DNA of 64,000 nt from Aromatoleum evansii (GCF_012910805.1 NZ_WTVK01000003.1:102739-166738), one strand, 5' to 3'; counted from the first letter of the stretch, positions 54,355-63,892 are shown. Program-made: numbers and translations. The notes: generated by a model not told the origin, from the letters alone.

Positions 54355-55641
54355 TCATCTCCACAGTCCGGACATCAACGCACGCGCGGTGTCTTGCGGG
54401 TTTTCGAGCAGCGCTTGGCGCCGTGCGTCGATCTCGACGCGGCGCAGGATCAGCTCCCACATGATTCCCGGGTCGAACAGCACGTCGACGCCGAAAATGC
54501 CCTGCAGCCGCCCCTCGCGCAGCACGAGCTTCAGGTAGCCCTCGGCGCCCTCCCCGTCGCGCACGAGCACGTCCCACTCGGGCCCGGCCTGCGCGGGGGC
54601 GTCGCGTCCGACGGAGAGCGCGCGGCGGCCGAAGAAGCCGTAGGTGTTGAGCGACACGCCGCCGGGATAGGGACGCAGGGCCGGATCACCGGCCATGCTC
54701 ATGCCGGCGGTGCGGCCTTGTTCGACGGCGTCCGGCAGGATGCCGCCCGCGGGCGTGCCGTCGCCGAAGAAGCTGGGGGTCTGCACGACGTCGCCCGCCG
54801 CCCAGACGTTTGCCGCGGCGGTGCGCATGAATTCGTCGACGACGATGCCGCGCTCGACCGCAACGCCCGAGCCCGAGAGGTACGAGACTTCCGGCCGCAC
54901 TCCTGCGGCGACGAGCAGCAGCTCGGCTTCGCGCGCGTCGCCGCCGTCGAGCAACACCGTGCAGTCCTCGCCGCGCCGCGCGACCTGTTTGACCCGGCGG
55001 CCGGTCAGCACCTCGACGCCCTTGTCGCGGAACACCGCCTCAATACGCGCCGCGGCCGTCGCGTCGAAGTAGCCGGGCAAGACCTGCCCGCGCATCTCGA
55101 CGATGGTCACGCGGGCGCCCGCACGCACCAGATTCTCGGCCGCGTGCATGCCGACCAGCCCCGCGCCGAGGACGACCGCCCGGCCCGCCGAACGTCCCGC
55201 CTCGCTTGCAACCTCATTTGCAGCATCTCGTAGCGCGAGCGCGTCGGCTAGCGTGCGCAGCACGTGAAAGCGTACGTCCGACAGACCTTCGATCGGCGGG
55301 AGCGCCGGCGCGGCACCGGTCGCGAGCAGCAGCTTGCCGTAGCCGATCTCCCGACCGTCGGCGAGACGCAGCCGCGAGCGGGCGGCGTCGAGCGCGGCGG
55401 CCGCGGCCTGCTGCCGGTAGTCGACGCGCTGCGCGTCGAACCAGCTGCGCTCGCGCAGCGCGATGCGATCCTCGGCGCACTTTCCGGACACCACATAGGG
55501 CAGCACCGTCGGCGACACCGGCAGGCGCGCCTCGCGGTCGAGCACCGCGATGCTTCCGTCCGCATCGTGCGCGCGGATCGCCCGCAGCGCCTCGAGGCCG
55601 GCGTGGCTCGCACCGAGCACGACGTAGTCGAACTGTTCCAT
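54355..55641 (-). CDS. padH: Phenylglyoxylate dehydrogenase, FAD/NAD epsilon subunit
   Basis: A 428-residue two-dinucleotide-binding flavoprotein of the NADH oxidase/nitrite reductase type: VVLGASHAGLEALRAI at the N-terminus, GAGLVGMHAAENLVRAG near residue 160 and WAAGDVVQTPSFFG near 270. It hands the electrons of phenylglyoxylate oxidation to NAD+. Its ATG directly follows the padG stop (TGAATG). Confidence 0.9.
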   Translation of the reverse strand: MEQFDYVVLGASHAGLEALRAIRAHDADGSIAVLDREARLPVSPTVLPYVVSGKCAEDRIALRERSWFDAQRVDYRQQAAAAALDAARSRLRLADGREIGYGKLLLATGAAPALPPIEGLSDVRFHVLRTLADALALRDAANEVASEAGRSAGRAVVLGAGLVGMHAAENLVRAGARVTIVEMRGQVLPGYFDATAAARIEAVFRDKGVEVLTGRRVKQVARRGEDCTVLLDGGDAREAELLLVAAGVRPEVSYLSGSGVAVERGIVVDEFMRTAAANVWAAGDVVQTPSFFGDGTPAGGILPDAVEQGRTAGMSMAGDPALRPYPGGVSLNTYGFFGRRALSVGRDAPAQAGPEWDVLVRDGEGAEGYLKLVLREGRLQGIFGVDVLFDPGIMWELILRRVEIDARRQALLENPQDTARALMSGLWR

Positions 55642-56937
55642 TCATCGATCCTCGGCGTTGAGCCACACGGGCGTGCGCGGACAGGGGCCATCGAAAAGCT
55701 TCGCGGTTTCGGCGATCGCGCGCTCGAAATGCGCCTGCGTCAGATCCGCCCCGGCGAGACCGCCGATCAGCGACAGGCAGGGGATGCGGTGGCGGCAGTA
55801 CTGCAGCGCGGCCAGCGTTTCCTGGTGCACGGGGCCGCTGTTCCAGCCGTAGGACACGGCGCGGTCCACGACGCCCACCGCTTGCACCTTGTCGAGCGCC
55901 GCGACCATCGCGTCCACCGGGAACGGCCGCAGCGTTTTTATCCGGATCAACCCGACGCGCTCCCCGCGCTCGCGCGCGGCATCGACCGCATCCTTGGCCG
56001 CGCCCGCCATGCTGCCGATCGTGACGAGCGCATGATCTGCGCCGTCGAGCCGGTATTCCTCGACCAGCGGGGCGTAGCGGCGGCCGAAACGGCGCGCCCA
56101 TTCCTCGTGCACCTCGACGATCACGCGCAAGGCGTTCTGCATGCCCTCGCAATGTCCGCGGCGGTAGCCGACGAAGAGCGCGGGCCCCGGCCCCGTCGCG
56201 CCGCCGGTGAGCGGATCGACGCCCATCGGCCGGTCGGGGTCGAGCGCCGCGTGCCAGTTCACGTCCGGCGTGCCGAGGAAGTCGTCGACCTCGGCCTGGT
56301 CGGGCAATTCGATGCGCACGATGCCGTTCGACAGGTAGTTGCCGTCGTGATTGACGTTGACCGGCAGCATCACCGAGCGGTCCTCGGCGATGCGGTAGGC
56401 CATGACGATGGTGTCGAGCACCTCCTGCACCGTCTCGCAGAAGAGCTGCACCCAGCCGACCTCGCGCACCGTCATCGCGTCCTGCTGGCCGCCCCACACG
56501 CATTGCGGCGTGATGCCGTCGCGGTTGACGATGGACATGACGATCGGCAGGCGCAGGTTCGGCGTGCGGAAATAGGGCTCGAACATGAACGCGAGTCCCT
56601 GACCGCAGCTCGCGGTGTAGGTGCGCGCGCCGGCCAGCGCCGCGCCGTGCAGCACCGACAGCACGCTATGCTCGCCTTCCGCCTCGACGAGCTCGGCATC
56701 GAGCACGCCGTCGGCGACGAATTGCGCGACGTACTCGGCGAGCGAGGACTGCGGCGTGATCGGATACACCGCGACCATGTCCGGCCGCGACAGCACGACA
56801 CCCCACGCCGCTGCCTCGTTGCCGTCGCAGACGAGGACCTTCGGCTCCTTTCTCGTGACCGCAGCGTCGCAGGCGGGTGCGTTGCGGCCACTCGCAGGCT
56901 CGGCGACGGGCGCAGTCATCTCGGCGACCTCGTTCAT
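55642..56937 (-). CDS. padG: Phenylglyoxylate dehydrogenase, alpha subunit
   Basis: A 431-residue alpha subunit of the pyruvate:ferredoxin oxidoreductase family: VYPITPQSSLAEYVAQF, EAEGEHSVLSVLHGAA, RTYTASCGQGLAFM, LPIVMSIVNRDG. The ATG at 56937 follows GCGAGGAA and lies 13 bases after padF; longer readings overlap padF. It binds the 2-oxoacid and the thiamine pyrimidine side together with PadI. Confidence 0.9.
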   Translation of the reverse strand: MNEVAEMTAPVAEPASGRNAPACDAAVTRKEPKVLVCDGNEAAAWGVVLSRPDMVAVYPITPQSSLAEYVAQFVADGVLDAELVEAEGEHSVLSVLHGAALAGARTYTASCGQGLAFMFEPYFRTPNLRLPIVMSIVNRDGITPQCVWGGQQDAMTVREVGWVQLFCETVQEVLDTIVMAYRIAEDRSVMLPVNVNHDGNYLSNGIVRIELPDQAEVDDFLGTPDVNWHAALDPDRPMGVDPLTGGATGPGPALFVGYRRGHCEGMQNALRVIVEVHEEWARRFGRRYAPLVEEYRLDGADHALVTIGSMAGAAKDAVDAARERGERVGLIRIKTLRPFPVDAMVAALDKVQAVGVVDRAVSYGWNSGPVHQETLAALQYCRHRIPCLSLIGGLAGADLTQAHFERAIAETAKLFDGPCPRTPVWLNAEDR

Positions 56938-56950
56938 GTCATTTCCTCGC

Positions 56951-57241
56951 TCATTCCTCTTCCGGCACCATCGAGATCGCACGCTGCGGGCATTCGCGCG
57001 CACAGATGCCGCATCCCTTGCAGGTGGCGAGGTTCATGTCGAACCAGCCGGCGCGCTCGACGACGCACTGCACCGGGCAGTACAGCCAGCACACCGCGCA
57101 CTTGACGCATTTCCTGCGGTCGACGACGGGCCGCAGCGAACGCCAGTCGCCCGGCAGCATGCGGCTGTACTCGGTCGCGATCGGGCACAGGGTCTTCGGG
57201 ATCGCGCCCGCATCGAAAAGCGGCACCGCCTGCTTCTTCAT
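56951..57241 (-). CDS. padF: Phenylglyoxylate dehydrogenase, ferredoxin-like delta subunit
   Basis: A 96-residue 2x[4Fe-4S] ferredoxin: CVKCAVCWLYCP and CKGCGICARECP. ATG 57241 overlaps the padE stop by four bases. It transfers electrons within the Pad complex. Confidence 0.9.
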   Translation of the reverse strand: MKKQAVPLFDAGAIPKTLCPIATEYSRMLPGDWRSLRPVVDRRKCVKCAVCWLYCPVQCVVERAGWFDMNLATCKGCGICARECPQRAISMVPEEE

Positions 57242-57810
57242 GCCGCCTCCCGCCGCTCGACGCGGTGCACGACCGTGCGCGCGTGGCCCAGCGCCAGGGC
57301 CCGCCGGTTCTGCGCCAGACCACCGTCGCGGAAGCTCGTCTCCTCCAGCGCGCGTTCGAGCGCCTCGAGCGACACGAGCCCGGTCGCGCGGGCGAACGCG
57401 CCGAGCATCACGGTATTGGTGATCGGCCGTCCGAAGACCTCGCGCGCGATGCCCACCGCGTCGCACACGGCAACCGTCGCGACCGACGCCGGCACCGCGA
57501 TGTCCTGCGGCGCGAGGCGGCTCGCCTGCACCAGCGTGCCGCCGTCGCGCAGCCCGGAGAAAATGTCGACGACGCGCGGCAGGGACGAGTCGATGCACAC
57601 GACGCAGTCCGGCGCGTAGATGTTCGTCATCGCCCGCATCGGCAATTCCGACGCGCGCAGGTAGGCCGCGACCGGCGCGCCCCGGCGCTCGAAGCCGAAC
57701 TGCGGCACCGCGACGACATGCTTGCCCTCGGCGACCAGCGCCTTCGCGAGTATTCCGGCGGCGAGCACCGTGCCCTGGCCGCCGCGTCCGTGCAATCGCA
57801 CCTCGAACAT
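57238..57810 (-). CDS. padE: Phenylglyoxylate dehydrogenase, gamma subunit
   Basis: A 190-residue gamma subunit of 2-oxoacid oxidoreductases: EVRLHGRGGQGTVLAAGILA and FGFERRGAPVAAYLR are characteristic. It binds CoA in this family. It starts 10 bases after the cyclase-like gene ends and overlaps padF. Confidence 0.9.
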   Translation of the reverse strand: MFEVRLHGRGGQGTVLAAGILAKALVAEGKHVVAVPQFGFERRGAPVAAYLRASELPMRAMTNIYAPDCVVCIDSSLPRVVDIFSGLRDGGTLVQASRLAPQDIAVPASVATVAVCDAVGIAREVFGRPITNTVMLGAFARATGLVSLEALERALEETSFRDGGLAQNRRALALGHARTVVHRVERREAA

Positions 57811-57820
57811 GCGGCCTCCG

Positions 57821-58609
57821 TCAGGCCGGCACGAGCGCGAGCACGCGCAGCGGGCTGCCCGAGCCGCCGACGAGCTTCAGCGGCGAGGCGACGACGACGG
57901 CGCCGGTCGGCGGCAGGCGGTCGAGGTTCGTGAGGCTCGCGAGCCCGAACTTGCCGTTGCCCTGCATGATGTGATGCGTCCAGAACGGCGGATCGAAGCT
58001 GTGCGCCTGGCCCGCGTCGGTGCCCACCGTCTCGACGCCCACGCCCAGCACGTCGCGTTCGAGCGCGAGGAGTTCGGTCGCATCGCGGTCGAAACCGGGC
58101 GAATGCGGGCCGTCCTCGCGGCAGTTGAGGAACTCGGCCACGCCGACGCGCTTCGACCAGTCGCTGCGCAGCAGCACCCAGGACTTCGGCGGGATGCGAC
58201 CGTGCTTCGCCTCCCACGCGAGCACCGCGTCGCGCGTAAGCAGGTGGTCCGGATTCGCGGCCGCCTCGCGGCTGATGTCGATGACGCACGCGGGGCCGAC
58301 GAAGCGCTCGGCGGGGATCGTGTCGAGCGTGTTGTCGGCGCGGTCCTTGCCGCTGACCCAATGCACCGGCGCGTCGAAATGCGTGCCGGTGTGCTCGCCC
58401 ATGCGGATCGTGCGCCAGTACCACGCGGGCCCCTTGTCGTCGTAGTGCGAGATCGTCTCGAAGCTCACGCCGGGCGAGTTCGCGAACGGCGGGGGCAGCC
58501 CCAGCACCGGCGTATCGGGGCCGAGCGGCTGCGTCAGGTCGACGACCCGGATCGCGCCGCGGGCGAGCTCCGCGGCGAGCTGCGTCAGTACATTGCCATT
58601 GGCGGTCAT
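57821..58609 (-). CDS. Cyclase-family metal hydrolase in the pad operon
   Basis: A 262-residue paralogue of the isatin-hydrolase-like protein at 36509: the metal motif HTGTHFDAPVHWV and long stretches (AWEAKHGRIP, WVLLRSDWSKR, GTDAGQAH) are nearly the same. ATG 58609 has GGAGAG upstream. It lies between fdhD and padE. PadBCD makes phenylglyoxylate from phenylacetyl-CoA, which requires release of CoA; a hydrolase acting on a phenylglyoxylyl-CoA or a related aryl-2-oxo compound is conceivable, but the family usually cleaves amides, so this is open. Confidence 0.8.
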   Translation of the reverse strand: MTANGNVLTQLAAELARGAIRVVDLTQPLGPDTPVLGLPPPFANSPGVSFETISHYDDKGPAWYWRTIRMGEHTGTHFDAPVHWVSGKDRADNTLDTIPAERFVGPACVIDISREAAANPDHLLTRDAVLAWEAKHGRIPPKSWVLLRSDWSKRVGVAEFLNCREDGPHSPGFDRDATELLALERDVLGVGVETVGTDAGQAHSFDPPFWTHHIMQGNGKFGLASLTNLDRLPPTGAVVVASPLKLVGGSGSPLRVLALVPA

Positions 58610-58619
58610 GCTTCTCTCC

Positions 58620-59576
58620 TCAGTCGTCAAGCGTGAAGGGCACCACGGCGGCGCCGGTTGCTCGGGCGGACTCGTGCCCGCCGGCGCCGTCGCGGATACG
58701 TTGCGGATGGGTGTAGACGGTCGCCGAAGCGCCGCGGACGAAGCCGCACAGCGTGATGCCGGCGCGTTCGGCGAGTTCGATCGCGAGCGAGGTCGGCGCG
58801 GACACGGCGGCCACGAGCTCGAAGCCTGCGCGCGCGGCCTTCGCGACCATCTCGTAGCTCAGGCGCGAGGACAGCACCACGCCGCAGCCGGCGAGCGGCA
58901 CCTCGCGCAGCAGGCATTCCCCTACCACCTTGTCGAGGGCGTTGTGGCGGCCGAGGTCCTCGGCAACGGCAAGGATGCCGCCATGCGGGGAGAACACCGC
59001 GGCGGCGTGCGCACCGCCGGTCGTGCGGAAGAGGCGCTGCCGACGCTGCATCGCCGCCATCAGCGTGGTGAGCTCCGATGCCGCGAGGCGCAGCCGCGCC
59101 GCGACCGGCGCGAAGTCGTCGAAGCCATCCTCGATCGCCTCGCGGCCGCCGCACACGCCGCAGGAACTCGCGACGACCACGTCGCGCCGCTTCACCGCGA
59201 CGTGCTCGGGCGCGTGGAGCCGCATGCGCACGACGTTACGGCGATCGGGACAGACCGCCATCGTCGCGATATCGGGGAGACCGCCGATGATCCCTTCCGA
59301 ATATGCGAAGCCCGCCGCCAGCGCGAGCCGCTCGGGCACGGGTTCGTCGCCCAGCACGCCCTCCCCGGCGACGAAGCCCACGGCGCCGTCGTCGTCGCCG
59401 TCGGCCGGCGTCCACATCAGCGTGTAGCGTCCGACGCCTTCGACGTCGATCGTCAGCGCGTCCTCGTCGATGACGCGGCAGGTCGCCTCACCGCGCGCGT
59501 CCCCGGCGGTCAGGCGCAGCGCCGACACCGCGCGGCTGCCGCTCGCCCGCCACATCCGGGCAATGCTCGTATGCAT
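58620..59576 (-). CDS. fdhD: FdhD-type sulfurtransferase for molybdoenzymes
   Basis: A 318-residue FdhD protein. The active-site CxxC is in SSCGVCGG (Cys139, Cys142), and LFRTTGGAHAAAVF, AEDLGRHNALDKVVG and SSRLSYEMVAKAARAG are family blocks. FdhD passes sulfur to the bis-MGD cofactor of formate dehydrogenase-like enzymes. Its place inside the pad operon implies that PadB is the client, so PadB probably carries a sulfurated molybdenum. Confidence 0.9.
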   Translation of the reverse strand: MHTSIARMWRASGSRAVSALRLTAGDARGEATCRVIDEDALTIDVEGVGRYTLMWTPADGDDDGAVGFVAGEGVLGDEPVPERLALAAGFAYSEGIIGGLPDIATMAVCPDRRNVVRMRLHAPEHVAVKRRDVVVASSCGVCGGREAIEDGFDDFAPVAARLRLAASELTTLMAAMQRRQRLFRTTGGAHAAAVFSPHGGILAVAEDLGRHNALDKVVGECLLREVPLAGCGVVLSSRLSYEMVAKAARAGFELVAAVSAPTSLAIELAERAGITLCGFVRGASATVYTHPQRIRDGAGGHESARATGAAVVPFTLDD

Positions 59577-59598
59577 CGGCCGTCTCCGTCGCCGCGGC

Positions 59599-60498
59599 TC
59601 AGTGCCGGAACCGGTATGCCAGGCTCAGCGCCGGATCGTAGCCCCCGGCCTTGAACACCAGCACGCGGAAAGCGTAATACCCGGTGAGTTCGAGGCCGGC
59701 GACCGCGAGCATCCACGCGAAGTCCGGCGGAGCGGCCAGCATCATCAGCGCCGAGACGACGAAGCCCGCGCCGATCACGAGCGGCACGAACCAGCGTGCG
59801 AAGCCGCCCTGCAGCAGCAAGGCCACCGACTGCCGCCCCGCTTCGGAGGCGTGGCGCGCGCCGTGCAGCAGGCTCAGCACCGTGACCAGCCCGTAGAGCA
59901 TCAGCGCGACCGCGAGCACCTGCAGCAGCCGCACGGTGTCGGGCCGATCCGCGAGGAAGGGCTCGCCGAAACCGAACACGAGCGTCAGCAGCACGCCGTT
60001 CAACAGCGCATAGGTCAGGCTCGCAACGGGCATCAAGCCGCTGCTCCACAGCGTGATCGCCGACGAATGCGACATCGCGAAGCCCTGGTAGATCATGATG
60101 ACGAAGCACGCCGCGAGCGCGAGCGCGGCGACGAGCTGCGACACCCCGGCGGGAAGCAGCCCGGCACGCACGTCGATGATGTGCAGCGCGCCGGCGACGA
60201 TGAACAGCACGATGGCGGCCAGCCCGCGGCTCACCCACGAGGTGCGCACCTTCGTCAGCGCCCGCCAGCCGCGCAAGGGCTGCCCGAGGTGCAGGACGTG
60301 CCCGCCGGCCTTGCCGAACAGCACCATGAGGAGCCCGACCGTCATGCCGAGCACGAAATCGAAGAACTGCGCGACGAAGTACAGGCCCGCGCCGGCTTCG
60401 CCGAAGAAGAAGGCCGTGGCCATCTGCACGCCCCACGCCTTCTGCAGGCCGACGCCGACGCGGAAACTGCCGTCCGCGATGCGGTTGCTCGCAATCAT
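59599..60498 (-). CDS. padD: Phenylacetyl-CoA:acceptor oxidoreductase, membrane subunit
   Basis: About 299 residues with eight or so hydrophobic segments, of the DmsC/NrfD type of membrane anchors. ATG 60498 is preferred to 60504 because AAGGGG lies six bases before it. It anchors PadBC and would pass electrons to the quinone pool. The gene starts 11 bases after padC ends. Confidence 0.85.
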   Translation of the reverse strand: MIASNRIADGSFRVGVGLQKAWGVQMATAFFFGEAGAGLYFVAQFFDFVLGMTVGLLMVLFGKAGGHVLHLGQPLRGWRALTKVRTSWVSRGLAAIVLFIVAGALHIIDVRAGLLPAGVSQLVAALALAACFVIMIYQGFAMSHSSAITLWSSGLMPVASLTYALLNGVLLTLVFGFGEPFLADRPDTVRLLQVLAVALMLYGLVTVLSLLHGARHASEAGRQSVALLLQGGFARWFVPLVIGAGFVVSALMMLAAPPDFAWMLAVAGLELTGYYAFRVLVFKAGGYDPALSLAYRFRH

Positions 60499-60509
60499 GT
60501 GCATCCCCT

Positions 60510-61124
60510 TCAGTCGATGTAGAAGACGCGCGGGTTGGTGTTCTTCTCGGGCAGCGGCTGGCGCCCGCGGCGCTCCAGGATCAGCTGGCGCGGCCGGCTC
60601 GTCGGGTCGTCGAGGTCGCCGAAGATGCGCGCCTCGGTCGGACAGGTCGCGACGCACGCGGGCAACTGGCCGGCATCGACGCGTTCATGGCAGAACGTGC
60701 ATTTGACGACGGTGCCCACGGTGAAGCGCCCGATGCCCTGCTCCTCGAAAGGCGTCAGCCGCCCGTCGCCGAAAAGCCCCTTGTCGAGCATCTCCGGCTC
60801 GAGGCGCGTGCGCTGGTCGTACGGGCACGCGACGATGCAGGTGCCGCAGCCGATACACTTGTCGCGATCGACCATGACGATGCCGTCGGGACGCGTGTAG
60901 GTCGCGCCCGTCGGGCACGCGCGCTCGCACGGTGCGTCCTCGCAGTGGTTGCAGATCGTCGGCACGTAGCTGCGGGTGACATCGGGATATTCGCCGACTT
61001 CCTCCGACAGCGTCTTGGTGAAGAACACGCCGTCGGGCAGGCTGTTCTCCTGCTTGCACGCGACCGCGCACGCATTGCAGCCGATGCAGCGACGCAGATC
61101 GAAAACCATCCCCCACCTGGCCAT
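60510..61124 (-). CDS. padC: Phenylacetyl-CoA:acceptor oxidoreductase, iron-sulfur subunit
   Basis: A 204-residue DmsB/NrfC-type protein with four 4Fe-4S sites: CIGCNACAVACK, CNHCEDAPCERACP, CIGCGTCIVACP and CTFCHERV...CVATCP. Its ATG overlaps the padB stop by one base. It wires the Mo subunit to the membrane subunit. Confidence 0.92.
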   Translation of the reverse strand: MARWGMVFDLRRCIGCNACAVACKQENSLPDGVFFTKTLSEEVGEYPDVTRSYVPTICNHCEDAPCERACPTGATYTRPDGIVMVDRDKCIGCGTCIVACPYDQRTRLEPEMLDKGLFGDGRLTPFEEQGIGRFTVGTVVKCTFCHERVDAGQLPACVATCPTEARIFGDLDDPTSRPRQLILERRGRQPLPEKNTNPRVFYID

Positions 61125-63739
61125 CAGTGCGCCCTCCCCTTGCCGCTCGTCCGTCCGAACACCGAATTGCCCGCCGCGACATCCGCCGGCACGGAAGCGA
61201 GCTTCGTCAGCTTCACTTTCGCGACCGTCTCCGGCTGCCCGCTGCACGCGTCGGTGTGCCGCAGGTTCGCCGGCAACAGCTGGTTGAAGTTGCCGCCGCC
61301 GTGGCGCACGCCGGTGTTCTGCGTCGCCACGCGCGACAGCGCGTTCGACACGCACACCGCATCGGGATGGACGCCCTCGGACAGCGCGAGCCTCGCGACG
61401 ATCGCACCGTACGGCGACTCGATGCGCACGATGTCGCCCTCGTCGAGCTTTCGTTCACGCGCCGTCTTCGGGTTCAGCAGCACCGCCGTATGCACCGGGT
61501 CCTTGAACACGATGTCGTTGATCCACGGGTTGCCGATGCTCTCGCCGAAGTTGATCTGGATGTCCTTGAACGTGATCGCGTACAGGTCGAAGTCGGCCGG
61601 CTCCAGATGCACCGGATCGGGCACCGCCGTCGGCAGCGGCTGGTAGTCGCCCCACTCCCACTCGCGGCGGAACGGCACGTCGGCCACCTCCATCTTCTGG
61701 CGCAGCGTGTCGCGCGCACGCACGATGTCCTCGATGTAGAAATGCAGCCGCAGCCCGTCCCACGGCCGGTACCACTTGTCGGGGCGGCGCGGCGTCACCG
61801 CGTGGCCGTGCTCGACGTACCAGTCGAGGTCCTTGCCGTTCCACAGCTTGCCCTTGCGCTCGGCGATCTCGCGGTCGCTGTACTTGCGGTTCGGCTCGAG
61901 CAGCAGATCGGGCTGCTGGTGGAAGCCGTTGACGAAGTTGAGGATGCCGTTCCAGGTCTCGAGCACGCCGAGCCGCTCGGAGATCTCGTAGAAGATCTCC
62001 TCCTCGCTCTTCGTGTCGTACAGGGGCGGCGTCGCGGGCTGGCGCAGGCACATGCCCTCGTGATGGGGCGGCTCGATCATCGTCATGTTCCACGACTCGA
62101 GCAGGTCGTGCGACGGCAGGATCACGTCGGCCCACTCGTTCGATTCGTTGGGCAGGATGTCGATCGCGACGATGAAGCGCATCTCGCGCAGCAGCGCGTA
62201 CCACTGCTCGCGGTCGCCGGGCAGGTTCCACAGCGGGTTGGAGTGGCACATCAGCAGCGTGTCGGGCCGGTAGTCGAGGCCGAACTTCTCGGCGTTCGCG
62301 AGCGTGTGCTGCGTCAGGTGCCCCGGATCGACGCCGATCGGGAAGAAGCCCATCAGGTGCGTCTCGTTGGGCGGCCACGAGAACGGCACCTCGGGATGGA
62401 GCTGGTGCGGCATCGTCTGCATCATGCCGTTCTCGCCGGCCTGGATCTGCCCGCAGCCGCCGCGGATGTCCTGCATCTGGTCGTCCAGCGTGACCCCGAC
62501 GTGTCCTCCCGGCGTGTCGATCGCGCCGACGAGGAAGTTCACCAGCTTGAACGCCTGATTCGCCATCGCGCTGTACTTGTGGCCCTGCGCGCCGCGGTAG
62601 TAGTTGTACGCCGCGGGGCGCAGCGGCAGCATGCGACCGTCGATCTCGATGTAGGAGCCGATCTGCGCCGCCTTCGCGAACTCGCGCGCGATGCGCCGCG
62701 TCGTCGCCGCCGGCACGGTCGTCAGCGCCTCCATCTGCTCGGGCGAGCAGTCGGCGAGGATGTCCTTGAACTTCTGGAACGCCGGCCGGCAGGGCTTGCC
62801 TTCGACCGTGTAAGTGCCTTCGAGCGCGAAGTCCTTGATCTCGGGGTCGTCCCACAGCCGCGCGCAGTTGTCGATCGCATCCCACACGTAGATCTTGCCT
62901 TCGCCGTTACGCACGAAGTACCCGTCCGGCCCGACGAGGTAGGGAGCGTTGGTGTCCTTCTTCAGGAACTTCACGTCGTAGAGCTTCTCGGCCACCAGCA
63001 CGTGGGCGAGGCCCAGCGCGAACTGGCGATCGGTCGCCGGGCGGATCGGCACCCACTCGTTCGCCTTCGCGGCGCCGATCGACAGGCGCGGCTCGACGAC
63101 GACGACGCGCATGTTGCGTTCGACGCGCGCCTTGGCGACGTGATTCGCCTGGGCGGCGGTATGCAGGTGGGACGAGAAGCCGTCGCCTCCGCCGTTGTTG
63201 ATCCAGTAGTTGCAGTAATTGACGTCGTTCGCCGCGGCGAAGGCGGAATGGATGAACCCGTTCATCGGGTGGTAGCCGCCGCCGCAGAAGTTGCCGACCG
63301 ACGACAGGTAGTTCGCGTTGCCGAGCGCCGCGGGCCAGGCCCACAGGAAGAGCTTCTGGAAGTCGTTGATCGCCGGCAGCAGCTTGCGCGGGTCCTCGTC
63401 CAGCGTCTTCTTCAGCTCGCGGCCGACGAGATCCAGCGCCTCGTCCCAGCCGATCGGCACCCACTTCGGATCGACGCCCGGCCCCTTCTCCGGGTTGGTG
63501 CGCCGCAGCGGCGTCCTGAAACGCGCCGGATCGTAGTGCCGCAGGATCGCCGCGTTGCCCTTCGGGCACAGCCGCCCGTTGTTGCTCGGGCTCGTCGGGT
63601 TGCCCTCGATCTTGTTCACGACGCCGTCCTCGGTGACGTGGACCCGCGTGATGCAGGAGTGAATGCACATCTTGCAGCTCGAATTGAGCCACTTGCCCGG
63701 TTTCATCGAGTTCTGCACGGGCTGCGTGAGAGTCTCCAT
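61124..63739 (-). CDS. padB: Phenylacetyl-CoA:acceptor oxidoreductase, molybdopterin catalytic subunit
   Basis: An 871-residue DMSO-reductase-family molybdoenzyme: an N-terminal 4Fe-4S site (Cys22, Cys25, Cys29, then LCPKGN), MGD-binding blocks and a C-terminal cap (VHTAVLLNPKTARE, GDIVRIESPYG). The ATG at 63739 follows GGAGCGG; the longer frame is not supported. No twin-arginine signal is seen, so the enzyme should face the cytoplasm. With PadC and PadD it oxidises phenylacetyl-CoA to phenylglyoxylate without O2. It is the first gene of the pad operon in this window; a phenylacetate-CoA ligase gene is not present. Confidence 0.9.
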   Translation of the reverse strand: METLTQPVQNSMKPGKWLNSSCKMCIHSCITRVHVTEDGVVNKIEGNPTSPSNNGRLCPKGNAAILRHYDPARFRTPLRRTNPEKGPGVDPKWVPIGWDEALDLVGRELKKTLDEDPRKLLPAINDFQKLFLWAWPAALGNANYLSSVGNFCGGGYHPMNGFIHSAFAAANDVNYCNYWINNGGGDGFSSHLHTAAQANHVAKARVERNMRVVVVEPRLSIGAAKANEWVPIRPATDRQFALGLAHVLVAEKLYDVKFLKKDTNAPYLVGPDGYFVRNGEGKIYVWDAIDNCARLWDDPEIKDFALEGTYTVEGKPCRPAFQKFKDILADCSPEQMEALTTVPAATTRRIAREFAKAAQIGSYIEIDGRMLPLRPAAYNYYRGAQGHKYSAMANQAFKLVNFLVGAIDTPGGHVGVTLDDQMQDIRGGCGQIQAGENGMMQTMPHQLHPEVPFSWPPNETHLMGFFPIGVDPGHLTQHTLANAEKFGLDYRPDTLLMCHSNPLWNLPGDREQWYALLREMRFIVAIDILPNESNEWADVILPSHDLLESWNMTMIEPPHHEGMCLRQPATPPLYDTKSEEEIFYEISERLGVLETWNGILNFVNGFHQQPDLLLEPNRKYSDREIAERKGKLWNGKDLDWYVEHGHAVTPRRPDKWYRPWDGLRLHFYIEDIVRARDTLRQKMEVADVPFRREWEWGDYQPLPTAVPDPVHLEPADFDLYAITFKDIQINFGESIGNPWINDIVFKDPVHTAVLLNPKTARERKLDEGDIVRIESPYGAIVARLALSEGVHPDAVCVSNALSRVATQNTGVRHGGGNFNQLLPANLRHTDACSGQPETVAKVKLTKLASVPADVAAGNSVFGRTSGKGRAH

Positions 63740-63892
63740 TACCGCTCCTCGGTGGAATTGCGCGCCTGCTTCGAGCATTGAAGTTACGGCACGCCCGCCC
63801 GCCGAACTATCCCGCGATTACGACGCCTATCCCCGGACTGTCGAGATGTTTGCGCAGGCTGGTCTAGTGGCTCGTAGATACTGTTATCCGGG
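63740..63892. promoter_or_regulatory. Upstream region of padB next to an IS110 end
   Basis: This 153-base gap must hold the pad promoter unless it lies in the insertion sequence. I see no convincing -35/-10 pair. The IS110-type transposase gene ends at its far edge and points toward pad, so outward transcription from the element could reach padB. Confidence 0.35.

Noticed and set aside
61127..63781. 884-codon plus-strand frame over padB
   Set aside because: Mirror frame of the molybdoenzyme gene; low-complexity composition and no domain.
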